64,000 bases of DNA. Source: Actinomadura nitritigenes (GTDB taxonomy: Bacteria; Actinomycetota; Actinomycetes; Streptosporangiales; Streptosporangiaceae). Shown here one piece after another: positions 8,978-17,981 of the stretch. Within the stretch, counting starts at the first letter, position 1. Every line of letters starts with the position of its first letter. The position numbers and the translations under genes are program-made. Location of the stretch: positions 372,001 to 436,000 of the forward strand of contig NZ_JAGEOK010000002.1 of the NCBI RefSeq assembly GCF_017573545.1, read 5' to 3'. The notes below the pieces were generated by a model. That model ran no database searches and was not told the origin of the DNA. It was given only the letters and a program-made list of their open reading frames with translations.

Positions 8978-9023
8978 GACGCGAATCTTCTTCACATTGT
9001 GTCAGGCAGAGAGGTCGGACCGC

Positions 9024-10253
9024 ATGAGCGAGGGCACCACCGAGCGGGACCGCCGGGCGCGGGTCTCCGCCTACGCCGCTTTCGCCGTCCAGGGACTGTG
9101 CTTCGCCTCTCTGGTGACGCAGGTGCCGAAGATGCAGAAGACGCACCACCTCAGCGACGGGACGCTCTCGCTGGTGCTGCTGATGGTCCCGCTGATCGCG
9201 GGCGTCGGCAGCGTCATCTCGGGGTCGCTGTTCAAGCGCTTCGGCAGCGGCCCCGTGCTGCGGGTCGCGCAGCCCGCGGTGGCCGTCACCATCGTGCTCA
9301 TCGGCGCCACCGGCGACAACGACCTCGCCCTCTACGGGGCCGTCGCGCTGTTCGGCCTGTTCGTCGGCGCGGTGGACGCCTCGATGAACGCGCAGGCCAT
9401 CGCGGTCGAGCGCCGGTACGGCGTCAGCCTGATCACCGGCTTCTACGCGGTGTGGTCCGTCGCCGGGATCCTCGGCGGCCTGTGGGCGTCGGCGTCCAAC
9501 AAGCTGGACCTCTCGCTCCTCACCGGCTTCGGGATCGCCGCCGCCGTCGGCATCGTGGCGTCCCTCGCCACCGGGGCGCGCCTGTACCGGCGCGAGGAGG
9601 AGGGCGACGGGCCGTCCGCCGAGGAGCTGAAGGCCGCCGGGCGCAGCGTTCCGTGGCGCCCGATCCTGGTCGTCGGCGCGGCGATGGCCGTCGCCTACCT
9701 GGCCGACTCGGCGATCTCCAGCTACGGCGCCAAGTATCTGGACGACGAGCTCTCGGCGAGCGACTGGGTCGCGCCGCTCGGCTACGTCGCCTACCAGATC
9801 ACGATGGTGATCAGCCGCGCGGTCGCCGACCTCGGCGTCCGCCGCTCGGGCCCGGTCCAGGTCGTGCGGCTCGGCGGGCTGGTCGGCATCATCGGCATGA
9901 TCGCCGTGGTGGCGGCGCCGAACGCGGCCGTCGCCATCGCCGCCTTCGCGCTCGCCGGCCTCGGCCTCAGCGTGATCGCGCCGGTCTCCTTCTCCGCCGC
10001 CGGACGTGTCGACCCGACCGGCCTCGGCGTCGCGGTGGCCCGCGTCAACATCTTCAACTACGTCGGCTTCGTGCTCGGCGCCGCCGTCGTCGGCGCGATC
10101 GCGCCGGTCAGCCACGACCACGGGCTGCGGCTGGCGTTCACCGTCCCGGCCGCGCTGATCCTGGTCGTGTTCGTCACCGCCAAGGGCTTCGACCCGAAGC
10201 CGGTCGAGGGCGCCGACCCCAACGCGCCCGCCATGGAACGCCCCTTCGCCTGA
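9024..10253 (+). CDS. MFS transporter
   Basis: A 409-residue, 12-helix MFS protein. The N-terminus FAVQGLCFASLVTQVPKMQ begins helix 1. The protein resembles the YbjJ-like group, with long hydrophobic repeats and a central polar loop (REEEGDGPSAEELKAAG). I placed the start at the ATG at 9024, which has AGAGAGG 9 nt upstream; in-frame ATG 8997 lies further upstream without such a site. Its transported substrate is unknown. Downstream is a structured repeat element rather than a simple terminator. Confidence 0.88.
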   Translation: MSEGTTERDRRARVSAYAAFAVQGLCFASLVTQVPKMQKTHHLSDGTLSLVLLMVPLIAGVGSVISGSLFKRFGSGPVLRVAQPAVAVTIVLIGATGDNDLALYGAVALFGLFVGAVDASMNAQAIAVERRYGVSLITGFYAVWSVAGILGGLWASASNKLDLSLLTGFGIAAAVGIVASLATGARLYRREEEGDGPSAEELKAAGRSVPWRPILVVGAAMAVAYLADSAISSYGAKYLDDELSASDWVAPLGYVAYQITMVISRAVADLGVRRSGPVQVVRLGGLVGIIGMIAVVAAPNAAVAIAAFALAGLGLSVIAPVSFSAAGRVDPTGLGVAVARVNIFNYVGFVLGAAVVGAIAPVSHDHGLRLAFTVPAALILVVFVTAKGFDPKPVEGADPNAPAMERPFA

Positions 10254-10350
10254 GCAGCCCCCGAGCGCGCCCGTGGCGCCTCAACGAGCGGATCCGACAC
10301 GTGGAACCCGGCTGAACACGGCCACGGAAGGCCAGACCTCGACCACCGCC

Positions 10351-10512
10351 CACGGGCAGGCACTCGGAGCGAGTGCAGCGAGCGGAGCGGGCATGCCCGA
10401 CGGTCGTCAGGCTGTTTCGCGCGGAGCTCTAGCGGAGCGCGAAACAGCCTGACGACCGTAACGGGGTTCCAGGGGGTCGCCCCCCTGGGCCAGCAGGGTC
10501 GCCCCCCTGGGT
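10351..10512 (-). repeat. Dispersed structured 3' element, copy A
   Basis: One of three related elements in the window. Read away from the 77-residue gene on the minus strand, it starts immediately after the stop codon with two tandem CCAGGGGG-type hairpins. A segment GGAACCCC follows, then a perfect 22-bp stem (arms 10437-10458 and 10401-10422, loop 14 nt). The last part is a stem of 9 bp with one mismatch (10391-10399 / 10353-10361) enclosing copies of GCTCGCT. The sequence carries no credible reading frame. A transcription-terminator or RNA-stability role is inferred. Confidence 0.85.
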
Positions 10513-10746
10513 CTACACAGTCTCTTCCAGGGCGGTGACGGCCTTCTCGCCTTCCACCTGGGCCTGTTCCGGCGTCAGGTCCTGGAGCGCCCGGCTCAGC
10601 GCCACCTCGGCGGCGTCGGCGGCGGCGCGCAGGGTGACGGCGTGCTCCTGCGCGCGTTCGAGGTCGCCCAGGCCGACGCAGTCGAAGGCGACCTGCGCGT
10701 CGTGACCGGCCATCTTCAGCTGCCGTGCGGCCTCTTCCAGACTCAT
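10513..10746 (-). CDS. Small hypothetical protein (77 aa)
   Basis: A 77-residue acidic, alpha-helical protein (MSLEEAARQLKMAGHDAQVA at the start). It is rich in Ala, Glu and Leu with heptad-like spacing and has no Cys or membrane helix. I do not recognise the family. The ATG is preceded by a GGAGGTATG run, an excellent ribosome-binding site, which supports it as a real gene. It lies 30 nt downstream of the MocR gene on the same strand and is followed directly by repeat copy A. Confidence 0.7.
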   Translation of the reverse strand: MSLEEAARQLKMAGHDAQVAFDCVGLGDLERAQEHAVTLRAAADAAEVALSRALQDLTPEQAQVEGEKAVTALEETV

Positions 10747-10775
10747 CCATACCTCCTACACCGGGGATGTTGGTC

Positions 10776-12245
10776 CTACCCTTCCGTCCCCCCGGTAACC
10801 GCTTTGCCGAGCAGCTGTGCCGCCTTGACCAGGCGACTTTCGGCAATTCGGGCATATCCCAGCACGAGGGCGGGGGGCGCGTCGGCGGCGCGTCCGGCGG
10901 ACCACATCTCGCGGGCGCCGGCCGCCGACACCCCGGACCGCGCGGCGCGGGCCAGCACCGCGTCCTCGTCGGATCCGGGCGGGAGTTCCACATAGAGGTG
11001 GATGCCCGCTGAGACGCCGTGAACCGTCGCGCCCGGCACGTATGTGGCGAGCGCGTCGGCGAGGGCGTCGCGGCGGGACCGGTAGCGGCGCCGCATGGTG
11101 CGCAGATGCCGGTCGTAGCCGCCGCTGCGGAGGAACTCGGCGAGGGCGTACTGCTCGATGACGGGCGCGCCGAGGTCGGTCTGGCCGCGGTGCTCGCGGA
11201 GCCGCGTCGCGAGGCCGGTGGGGGCGAGGGTCCAGCCGAGGCGCAGCGCGGGCGCGAGGGCCTTGCTGACGGAGCCGAGCAGCACGACGCGTTCGGGGTC
11301 GACGCCCTGCAGGCAGCCGACGGGTTCGCGGTCGTAGCGGAACTCGGCGTCGTAGTCGTCCTCCAGGATCACGCCGTCGACGTCCCGCGCCCAGGCGATC
11401 AGCTCGGCGCGGCGGGACGGGGACAGCACGACGCCGGTGGGGTACTGGTGGGCGGGCGTGACGAGGACGGCGCGCGCGTTGGTCCGGGCGAGCGCGGCGA
11501 CGTTCACGCCGTCGGCGTCCACCGGGATCCGGACGAGCCGGATGCCGGACGCCTCCAGCATCGGCAGCTGCCGGACGCTGGTGGGGTCCTCGACGGCGAG
11601 GACGCGGTGGCCGTCCGCGATCAGCACCCGGACCAGCGCGGACAGCCCGTGCGCCACCCCGTTCATGATGACGACGCGGCGGGGGTCGGCGACGGCGGCG
11701 CGGACGCGGCCGAGGTAGCCGGCGAGCTCGGTGCGCAGCGGCCGGACGCCGCCGGGGTCGGGGTAGGTCAGCTCGTCGCTGGGGAGCGTGCGCAGCGCGG
11801 CGCGGGTGGCGGCGACCCAGCGCTCCCGGGGGAAGGCGGACAGGTCGGGCTGGCTGGGCCACAGGTCGTAGAGCGCGCCGGGGTCGGGCGGGATGTCGCA
11901 GGACGGGAGCGCGGCGGGGTCGGGGTCGTCGGCGGGGGGTACGGGGTCGGGGTCGTCGGGGCGGGCGAGGGGGGCGATGCGGGTGCCGTCGCCGCGCCGG
12001 GCGATGAGGAAGCCCTCGGCGGTCAGCTGCTCGTAGGCGGCCACGACGACGCCGCGGGACACCTCGAGGTCGCGCGCGAGGTCGCGGCTCGACGGCAGCC
12101 GGGTGCCCGCGGTCAGCCGCCCGGCCCGCACCGCCGCGCGGAAGCCCGCGGCGATCTGCGCGGCCAGCCGTCCCGCCCCGCGGTCGAGTGGGAGATGGAG
12201 GTCGGTCACATGACACTCAGCGTCGACCGGGCGTTCATGCGTCAC
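10776..12245 (-). CDS. MocR-type GntR/aminotransferase regulator
   Basis: A 489-residue MocR-family regulator. An N-terminal GntR winged helix (about residues 20-85: LTAGTRLPSSRDLARDLEVS) is fused to a fold-type I aminotransferase domain. The PLP lysine is in GSVSKALAPALRLGW and the cofactor aspartate in ILEDDYDAEFRYD. Such proteins sense PLP or an amino acid and often control a divergent transporter; here an EamA exporter gene lies 78 nt away. GTG 12245 gives the longest form; GTG 12209 is an alternative nearer the HTH. Direct ATTGG half-sites occur in the shared promoter. Confidence 0.93.
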   Translation of the reverse strand: MTHERPVDAECHVTDLHLPLDRGAGRLAAQIAAGFRAAVRAGRLTAGTRLPSSRDLARDLEVSRGVVVAAYEQLTAEGFLIARRGDGTRIAPLARPDDPDPVPPADDPDPAALPSCDIPPDPGALYDLWPSQPDLSAFPRERWVAATRAALRTLPSDELTYPDPGGVRPLRTELAGYLGRVRAAVADPRRVVIMNGVAHGLSALVRVLIADGHRVLAVEDPTSVRQLPMLEASGIRLVRIPVDADGVNVAALARTNARAVLVTPAHQYPTGVVLSPSRRAELIAWARDVDGVILEDDYDAEFRYDREPVGCLQGVDPERVVLLGSVSKALAPALRLGWTLAPTGLATRLREHRGQTDLGAPVIEQYALAEFLRSGGYDRHLRTMRRRYRSRRDALADALATYVPGATVHGVSAGIHLYVELPPGSDEDAVLARAARSGVSAAGAREMWSAGRAADAPPALVLGYARIAESRLVKAAQLLGKAVTGGTEG

Positions 12246-12254
12246 TTACCCGGG

Positions 12255-12287
12255 ATTGGTCCATGATCGATGGTAGCCATTGGCTCT
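12255..12287. promoter_or_regulatory. Candidate MocR operator (direct half-sites)
   Basis: ATTGGTCCA (12255-12263) and ATTGGCTCT (12279-12287) are direct repeats with starts 24 nt apart, between the divergent MocR and EamA genes. A minus-strand TACCAT box (12270-12275) lies between them. MocR proteins characteristically bind direct repeats near such promoters; assignment here is inference. Confidence 0.5.
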
Positions 12288-12309
12288 GTCTCCAGGTCCA
12301 ACGGCCTCC

Positions 12310-12315
12310 TAGCGT
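12310..12315 (+). promoter_or_regulatory. Leaderless -10 box of the EamA gene (TAGCGT)
   Basis: TAGCGT fits TANNNT and ends 7 nt before the ATG at 12323. There is no ribosome-binding site, so transcription probably starts at the initiation codon. Confidence 0.5.
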
Positions 12316-12322
12316 TCGAGTC

Positions 12323-13240
12323 ATGAAGATCTCCTCTCTCTCCTCCGGGGGCGGCGCCGCCGCCGGGACCGCGATGTTCCTCGTCGGCACGCTGACCGCG
12401 GTGTCCGCGACGATCGCGGACTATCCGGTCTTCGGCGGCCAGGCCGTCCGGTACACGGTGGCCGCGGTGATCCTGCTGGCGGTGGCGCGGCTGCGCGGCG
12501 GGCCGGCCCGGCGTCCGGCGGCGCGGGAGTGGGCGCTGCTGGCGGCGCTGGCGGGGACGGGCCTGGTCGCGTTCAACGTGTGCATCGTCGCGGCGACCCG
12601 GGACACCAGCCCGGCCACGATCGGCACGGTGATCGCGACGGTGCCGATCGTGCTGGCGCTGGTCGGTCCGCTGCTGGAGGGCCGCCGGCCCGCACCGGCG
12701 GTGGTCGCCTCGGCGTGCGTGGTCGCGGCCGGGGCGGCGCTCGCCAACGGGTTCGGCGGGGGCAGCCTGCGGGGGCTGCTGCTGTCGCTGGGCGCGCTCG
12801 CCGGGGAGGTGTGCTTCTCGCTGCTGGCCGTCCCGCTGCTGCCGGCGCTCGGCCCGGTGCGGGTGTCGGCGTACTCGGCGGCGATCGCCGCGCCGATGCT
12901 GCTGGCCGTGGGGCTGGTCACCGACGGGACGGCCGTGCTGCGGGCGCCGACCGGCGCGGAGTTCGCGGGGCTGGCGTACCTGTCGGTGATCGTCACCGTG
13001 ATCGCGTTCCTGCTCTGGTACGGGGCGCTCGGCCGGCTCGGCGCGGACCGGGCGGGGTTGTTCGCCGGGATGATCCCGGTCAGCGCGGTCGTCACCACGG
13101 TCGTCCTCGGGCTGGGACGGCCGGGGCCGGCGGACCTCGCGGGGGCGGCGCTGGTGGCGGCGGGGGTCGTCCTCGGGCTGCGGCGCCGGGTCGTACCCTG
13201 TGATGCGGCCCCCATCGGAATCGCGCGAGGATCTGCCTGA
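12323..13240 (+). CDS. EamA/DMT family transporter
   Basis: A 305-residue, ten-helix drug/metabolite transporter with two EamA repeats. The first contains [20 protein letters not shown]. The second starts near [20 protein letters not shown] and ends [20 protein letters not shown]. It is divergent from a MocR regulator, a common arrangement in which the regulator controls export of an amino acid or vitamer. Its stop codon is 1 nt before the class I fumarase start, so the message may run on into that gene. Confidence 0.9.
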   Translation: MKISSLSSGGGAAAGTAMFLVGTLTAVSATIADYPVFGGQAVRYTVAAVILLAVARLRGGPARRPAAREWALLAALAGTGLVAFNVCIVAATRDTSPATIGTVIATVPIVLALVGPLLEGRRPAPAVVASACVVAAGAALANGFGGGSLRGLLLSLGALAGEVCFSLLAVPLLPALGPVRVSAYSAAIAAPMLLAVGLVTDGTAVLRAPTGAEFAGLAYLSVIVTVIAFLLWYGALGRLGADRAGLFAGMIPVSAVVTTVVLGLGRPGPADLAGAALVAAGVVLGLRRRVVPCDAAPIGIARGSA

Positions 13241-13241
13241 G

Positions 13242-14882
13242 ATGCCTGAGTTCTCCTACACCGACCTGCTGCCGCTCGGCCCCGACGAGACCGACTACCG
13301 GCTCCTGACCTCCGACGGGGTCTCCACGTTCGAGGCGAACGGCCGGACGTTCCTGCAGGTCGAGCCGGAGGCCCTCCGACTCCTCACCGAGACCGCGATG
13401 CGCGACATCGCGCACCTGCTGCGGCCCGCGCACCTGGCGCAGCTGCGCCGGATCCTCGACGACCCCGAGGCGTCCCCCAACGACCGGTTCGTGGCGCTGG
13501 ACCTGCTGAAGAACGCGGGCATCGCGTCCGGCGGCGTGCTGCCGATGTGCCAGGACACCGGCACCGCGATCGTCATGGGCAAGCGCGGCCAGCACGTCCT
13601 CACGGACGGGAACGACGAGGAGCACATCTCGCGCGGCGTGTACGACGCGTACACCAGGCTGAACCTGCGGTATTCGCAGATGGCGCCGCTGACGATGTGG
13701 GACGAGAAGAACACTGGCAGCAACCTGCCCGCGCAGGTCGAGCTGTACGCGGCGCCGGGCGACGCCTACAAGTTCCTGTTCATGGCCAAGGGCGGCGGCA
13801 GCGCGAACAAGTCGTTCCTGTACCAGGAGACCAAGGCCGTCCTGAACCCGAAGCGGATGATGTCCTTCCTGGAGGAGAAGATCCGCTCGCTGGGCACGGC
13901 GGCGTGCCCGCCGTACCACCTGGCGATCGTGGTGGGCGGCACGTCCGCCGAGTACGCGCTGAAGACGGCCAAGTACGCGTCGGCGCACTACCTGGACACG
14001 ATGCCGACGGAGGGCTCGCCGCTCGGCAACGGCTTCCGCGACCTGGAGCTGGAGCTGCAGGTGTTCGAGCTGACGCAGAAGCTCGGCATCGGCGCGCAGT
14101 TCGGCGGCAAGTACTTCTGCCACGACGTGCGGGTGATCCGGCTGCCGCGGCACGGCGCGTCCTGCCCGGTGGCGATCGCGGTGTCGTGCAGCGCGGACCG
14201 GCAGGCCCTCGCCAAGATCACCGCGGAGGGCGTGTTCCTGGAGCGGCTGGAGACCGACCCGGCGCAGTACCTGCCCGACACCACCGACGAGCACCTGGAC
14301 GACGAGGTCGTCCAGATCGATCTGAACCGTCCGATGGCGGAGATCCGGGCCGAGCTGACCAAGTACCCGGTGAAGACGCGGCTGTCGCTGACCGGCCCGC
14401 TGGTGGTGGCGCGCGACATCGCGCACGCCAAGATCAAGGAGCGGCTGGACGCGGGCGAGCCGATGCCGGCGTACCTGCGCGACCACGCCGTCTACTACGC
14501 GGGCCCCGCGAAGACGCCGGAGGGCTACGCGTCGGGCTCGTTCGGGCCGACGACCGCGGGCCGGATGGACTCCTACGTCGAGCAGTTCCAGGCGGCGGGC
14601 GGCTCGCTGGTGATGCTGGCCAAGGGCAACCGGTCCAAGCAGGTCACCGACGCGTGCAAGGAGCACGGTGGGTTCTACCTCGGCTCGATCGGCGGCCCGG
14701 CGGCGCGGCTCGCGCAGGACTGCATCAAGAAGGTCGAGGTCCTGGAGTACCCGGAGCTCGGCATGGAGGCCGTCTGGAAGATCGAGGTCGAGGACTTCCC
14801 GGCCTTCATCGTCGTGGACGACAAGGGCGGCGACTTCTTCGCCGACACCACCGGCCCCGTCCTCACCATCGGCCGCCGCTGA
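13242..14882 (+). CDS. Fumarate hydratase, class I (Fe-S)
   Basis: A 546-residue class I fumarase of the single-chain FumA/FumB type. It contains an oxygen-sensitive 4Fe-4S cluster and interconverts fumarate and malate in the TCA cycle. Family landmarks include [16 protein letters not shown] near residue 105, [13 protein letters not shown] near 185, and the C-terminal half with [12 protein letters not shown] and [20 protein letters not shown] chose ATG 13242 ([12 protein letters not shown]), which has GAGGA about 10 nt upstream. ATG 13203 is possible, but a TACCCT box lies just in front of it. A second, class II fumarase lies 1.5 kb downstream. Confidence 0.94.
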   Translation: MPEFSYTDLLPLGPDETDYRLLTSDGVSTFEANGRTFLQVEPEALRLLTETAMRDIAHLLRPAHLAQLRRILDDPEASPNDRFVALDLLKNAGIASGGVLPMCQDTGTAIVMGKRGQHVLTDGNDEEHISRGVYDAYTRLNLRYSQMAPLTMWDEKNTGSNLPAQVELYAAPGDAYKFLFMAKGGGSANKSFLYQETKAVLNPKRMMSFLEEKIRSLGTAACPPYHLAIVVGGTSAEYALKTAKYASAHYLDTMPTEGSPLGNGFRDLELELQVFELTQKLGIGAQFGGKYFCHDVRVIRLPRHGASCPVAIAVSCSADRQALAKITAEGVFLERLETDPAQYLPDTTDEHLDDEVVQIDLNRPMAEIRAELTKYPVKTRLSLTGPLVVARDIAHAKIKERLDAGEPMPAYLRDHAVYYAGPAKTPEGYASGSFGPTTAGRMDSYVEQFQAAGGSLVMLAKGNRSKQVTDACKEHGGFYLGSIGGPAARLAQDCIKKVEVLEYPELGMEAVWKIEVEDFPAFIVVDDKGGDFFADTTGPVLTIGRR

Positions 14883-14907
14883 CCTGGCGGCCGGGCGCCC
14901 TCGGCGT

Positions 14908-14943
14908 CCCCGGAATCCGGGCCCTGACGGCCCGATTCCGGGG
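14908..14943 (+). terminator. Intrinsic-type terminator after class I fumarase
   Basis: CCCCGGAATC (14908-14917) pairs perfectly with GATTCCGGGG (14934-14943). The inner GGGCC/GGCCC helix extends the stem. There is no U-tract, as is usual for high-GC actinobacteria. It begins about 25 nt after the stop codon. Confidence 0.7.
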
Positions 14944-15025
14944 CGTATCGGGGCGGGAGGTCACATATTGGGGCTAAATCCAACTTGGTGGAGACGTCTC
15001 CCCGGTGACCGCGTGGCCACTCCGG

Positions 15026-15031
15026 TATCTT
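15026..15031 (+). promoter_or_regulatory. Leaderless -10 box of the kinase gene (TATCTT)
   Basis: TATCTT ends 7 nt before the ATG at 15039. No ribosome-binding site precedes the gene and the nearest upstream gene is separated by a terminator. A leaderless transcript is likely. Confidence 0.5.
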
Positions 15032-15038
15032 TTCCGCC

Positions 15039-16313
15039 ATGTCTCAGTCAGAGCGCCTCGTGCTGGCGACGCGCTATCGGCTGGTCTCGGAAATAGGTCA
15101 GGGCGCCAACGGCACCGTGTGGCGGGGCCATGACGAGCTCCTCGATCGCGCGGTGGCGATCAAGGAGCTGCGGCTCCCCGAGGACCTTTCCCAGGACGAC
15201 CGGGTGGTCTTCTTCCGCCGTACCCTGCGCGAGGCGCGCGCGCCCGCACAGCTGCGCACCCACTCCATCGTCGAGGTCTACGACGTCGTCACCGAACAGG
15301 GCCGGCCGTGGATCGTGATGGAGATGATCGAGGCGCCGAACCTCGAGCAGCTCATCGAGCGCGACGGCCCGCTGCCGCCCGAGCGCGTCGCGCACATCGG
15401 GCGGCGGCTGCTGGACGCCCTCAACACCGCGCACAAGGCCGGGATCGTGCATCGCGACCTCAAGCCGAGCAACGTGCTGCTGGACGGCGACCGGGTCGTG
15501 CTCACCGACTTCGGGCTGGCGTTCTCGTCGGGCTCGGCGAGCCTGACCAAGACCGGGCACTTCATGGGCTCCCCCGCGTACGTCGCCCCGGAGGTCGCCG
15601 CGGGCGAGAAGGCCACGCCCCGCTCCGACCTGTGGTCGCTCGGCGCGACCCTGTACGCCGCGCTGGAGGGCCGTCCGCCGTTCGAGCGCGACAACGTGAT
15701 GGCGACGCTGAGCGCGCTGGCGAACGAGTCGACGCCGCCGCCGCAGAACGCCGGCGCGCTCGGCCCGGTGATCACCGGGCTGCTGGAGAAGAACCCGACG
15801 CGCCGGCTCAGCCACGCCCGCGCGGTGGACCGGCTGGAGCGAGCCATGGCGGGACCGCGCGCCGGGCGCCGGCAGGCGACGCCCCGCTACCGGCTGATGG
15901 CGGTGATCGCGCTGATCGGCGCGACCGTCGCGTCCTGCGGGATCGGCGCCACGGCGCTGATCGTCGGGATGATGCGGGAGAGCCCGGGGCCGTCCCCCAC
16001 CTCCCGCGCCTCCACCCCGTCCGGCCGGCCCGGCGAGGCCGCCCCGCCGGCCGGGGTCGCGAGCAGCACGCTGGTCGTGCGGGCCCGCAGCGGCTCCTGC
16101 AAGATCTTCGTCTCGGTGCCCGGCACCGCGATGCGGGTGCTGAGCGACGAGACGCTCAGCGCCGGGGAGGCGCGCCGGTACGGCGAGGCCCACATCAACG
16201 CGGTGATCTACGACGCGTCCGCCTGCGACGTGTGGGTGAACGGCCAGGAGAAACCGCTGGGCAAGCCCGGTGAGCGCGTCAGCTACACCGTGACGAAGGG
16301 CTCCGGGGGCTGA
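15039..16313 (+). CDS. Membrane Ser/Thr protein kinase (Hanks type)
   Basis: A 424-residue eukaryotic-like kinase. The Gly loop GQGANGTV is at about residue 20, the ATP lysine K42 in VAIKE, the catalytic loop HRDLKPSN around D140, DFG at 157-159 and GSPAYVAPE near 178. A single membrane helix spans about 286-311. A Pro/Ser/Thr linker then leads to a ~90-residue external domain (TLVVRARSGSCKIFVSVPGT, later DVWVNGQEKPL) that resembles the RodZ C-terminal (DUF4115) fold rather than PASTA repeats. It sits alone between two fumarase genes. The external domain may sense envelope signals; targets are unknown. Confidence 0.92.
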   Translation: MSQSERLVLATRYRLVSEIGQGANGTVWRGHDELLDRAVAIKELRLPEDLSQDDRVVFFRRTLREARAPAQLRTHSIVEVYDVVTEQGRPWIVMEMIEAPNLEQLIERDGPLPPERVAHIGRRLLDALNTAHKAGIVHRDLKPSNVLLDGDRVVLTDFGLAFSSGSASLTKTGHFMGSPAYVAPEVAAGEKATPRSDLWSLGATLYAALEGRPPFERDNVMATLSALANESTPPPQNAGALGPVITGLLEKNPTRRLSHARAVDRLERAMAGPRAGRRQATPRYRLMAVIALIGATVASCGIGATALIVGMMRESPGPSPTSRASTPSGRPGEAAPPAGVASSTLVVRARSGSCKIFVSVPGTAMRVLSDETLSAGEARRYGEAHINAVIYDASACDVWVNGQEKPLGKPGERVSYTVTKGSGG

Positions 16314-16425
16314 TCACGGCCGCGCCCGCGCGGGAATGCGCGGGCGCCCCGCGCCGCTGCCATGAAGGGCGGCGACGACGATTGCGCGGGGGCTCCACGG
16401 GGACGCCCCTCACGGAGGTGGCTTC

Positions 16426-17826
16426 ATGGCGGAGCAGGAATTCCGGGTCGAGCACGACTCCATGGGCGAGGTCCGGGTGCCGGCGGCGGCGAAGTGGCGG
16501 GCGCAGACGCAGCGGGCCGTCGAGAACTTCCCGATCTCGGGACGGGGGCTGGAGCCCGCCCACATCGCCGCGCTGGGGCGGATCAAGGCGGCGGCCGCGG
16601 CGGTGAACGCCGAGCTCGGCGTGCTGGACAAGGACGTCGCCGAGGCGATCGGCGAGGCGGCCCGCGAGGTCGCGGACGGCCGGTGGAACGACCAGTTCCC
16701 CATCGACGTGTTCCAGACCGGGTCCGGGACGTCGTCGAACATGAACGCCAACGAGGTCGTGGCGACGCTGGCGGAGGAGCGGCTCGGCCGGCCCGTCCAC
16801 CCGAACGACCACGTGAACGCCTCCCAGTCGTCCAACGACGTGTTCCCGTCGTCGATCCACATCGCGGCGACCGGCGCGGTCGTGCACGAGCTGATCCCGG
16901 CGCTGCGGCACCTGCGCGACGCGCTGGCCCGCAAGGCCGACGAGTTCGCGACGGTCGTGAAGTCGGGTCGCACGCACCTGATGGACGCGACGCCGGTGAC
17001 GCTCGGGCAGGAGTTCGGCGGGTTCGCCGCGCAGGTCGGGCACGGCGTGGAGCGGCTGGAGGCGGTGCTGCCGCGGCTGGCGGAGCTGCCGCTCGGCGGC
17101 ACGGCGGTCGGCACCGGGATCAACACGCCGGAGGGGTTCGCCGCCCGCGTCATCGCGGAGATCGCGCGGGTCACCGGGCTGCCGCTGACCGAGGCCCGCG
17201 ACCACTTCGAGGCGCAGGGCGCCCGGGACGGCCTCGTCGAGGCGAGCGGCGCGCTGCGCACCGTCGCGGTGAGCCTCAACAAGATCGCCAACGATCTGCG
17301 CTGGATGGGGTCGGGGCCGCGGGCCGGGCTCGCCGAGATCCGGCTGCCGGACCTGCAGCCCGGCTCGTCGATCATGCCGGGCAAGGTGAACCCGGTGATC
17401 CCGGAGGCGGTGACGCAGGTGGCCGCGCAGGTGATCGGGAACGACGCGGCGATCGCGTTCGGCGGCGCGGCGGGCAGCTTCGAGCTGAACGTGATGCTGC
17501 CGATGCTGGCCCGCAACGTGCTGGAGTCGATCACGCTGCTCGCGAACGTGTCGCGGCTGCTCGCGGACCGCTGCGTGGACGGCATCGAGGCGGACGTGGA
17601 CCGGCTGCGCGAGTACGCCGAGTCGTCGCCGTCGATCGTGACGCCGCTGAACCGCTACATCGGCTACGAGGAGGCGGCGAAGGTCGCCAAGCAGGCCCTC
17701 GCGGAGCGCAGGACGATCCGGGAGGTCGTGATCGAGCGCGGCCATGTCGCCGACGGGAAGCTCACCGAGGAGCAGCTGGACGCGGCGCTGGACGTGCTCG
17801 GCATGACCAACGCGTCCCGCCGCTGA
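16426..17826 (+). CDS. fumC: Fumarate hydratase, class II
   Basis: A 466-residue class II (iron-independent) fumarase, reversibly hydrating fumarate to malate. The superfamily signature [15 protein letters not shown] is around residue 320, with [12 protein letters not shown] near 105, [19 protein letters not shown] near 125 and [18 protein letters not shown] near 183, all intact. The ATG has an ACGGAGGTGG site upstream. It is the orthologue expected beside glpX in actinobacteria; the additional class I enzyme upstream gives the organism two unrelated fumarases. It ends at a bidirectional terminator. Confidence 0.96.
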   Translation: MAEQEFRVEHDSMGEVRVPAAAKWRAQTQRAVENFPISGRGLEPAHIAALGRIKAAAAAVNAELGVLDKDVAEAIGEAAREVADGRWNDQFPIDVFQTGSGTSSNMNANEVVATLAEERLGRPVHPNDHVNASQSSNDVFPSSIHIAATGAVVHELIPALRHLRDALARKADEFATVVKSGRTHLMDATPVTLGQEFGGFAAQVGHGVERLEAVLPRLAELPLGGTAVGTGINTPEGFAARVIAEIARVTGLPLTEARDHFEAQGARDGLVEASGALRTVAVSLNKIANDLRWMGSGPRAGLAEIRLPDLQPGSSIMPGKVNPVIPEAVTQVAAQVIGNDAAIAFGGAAGSFELNVMLPMLARNVLESITLLANVSRLLADRCVDGIEADVDRLREYAESSPSIVTPLNRYIGYEEAAKVAKQALAERRTIREVVIERGHVADGKLTEEQLDAALDVLGMTNASRR

Positions 17827-17927
17827 CGGCTTCAGCGACCGCTGGAGGCGTCAGGGGGCGCGCGCGGCGCTGAGGGAAGGCCGTGGCGGGTTCGCCCGCG
17901 AGAGGCCGCCACGGCGGCGCGGAGACG

Positions 17928-17962
17928 GAGAGAGGGGCGGCCCACTGGGCCGCCCCTCTCTC
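17928..17962. terminator. Bidirectional terminator
   Basis: Perfect 16-bp arms 17928-17943 and 17947-17962 (GAGAGAGGGGCGGCCC and its complement) with a 3-nt loop. They lie between the convergent fumC and transglycosylase genes. A second perfect hairpin (GCCGTGGCGG arms, 17880-17889/17906-17915) precedes it. Confidence 0.85.
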
Positions 17963-17981
17963 GTGTGCTTCTGGACGCGGT

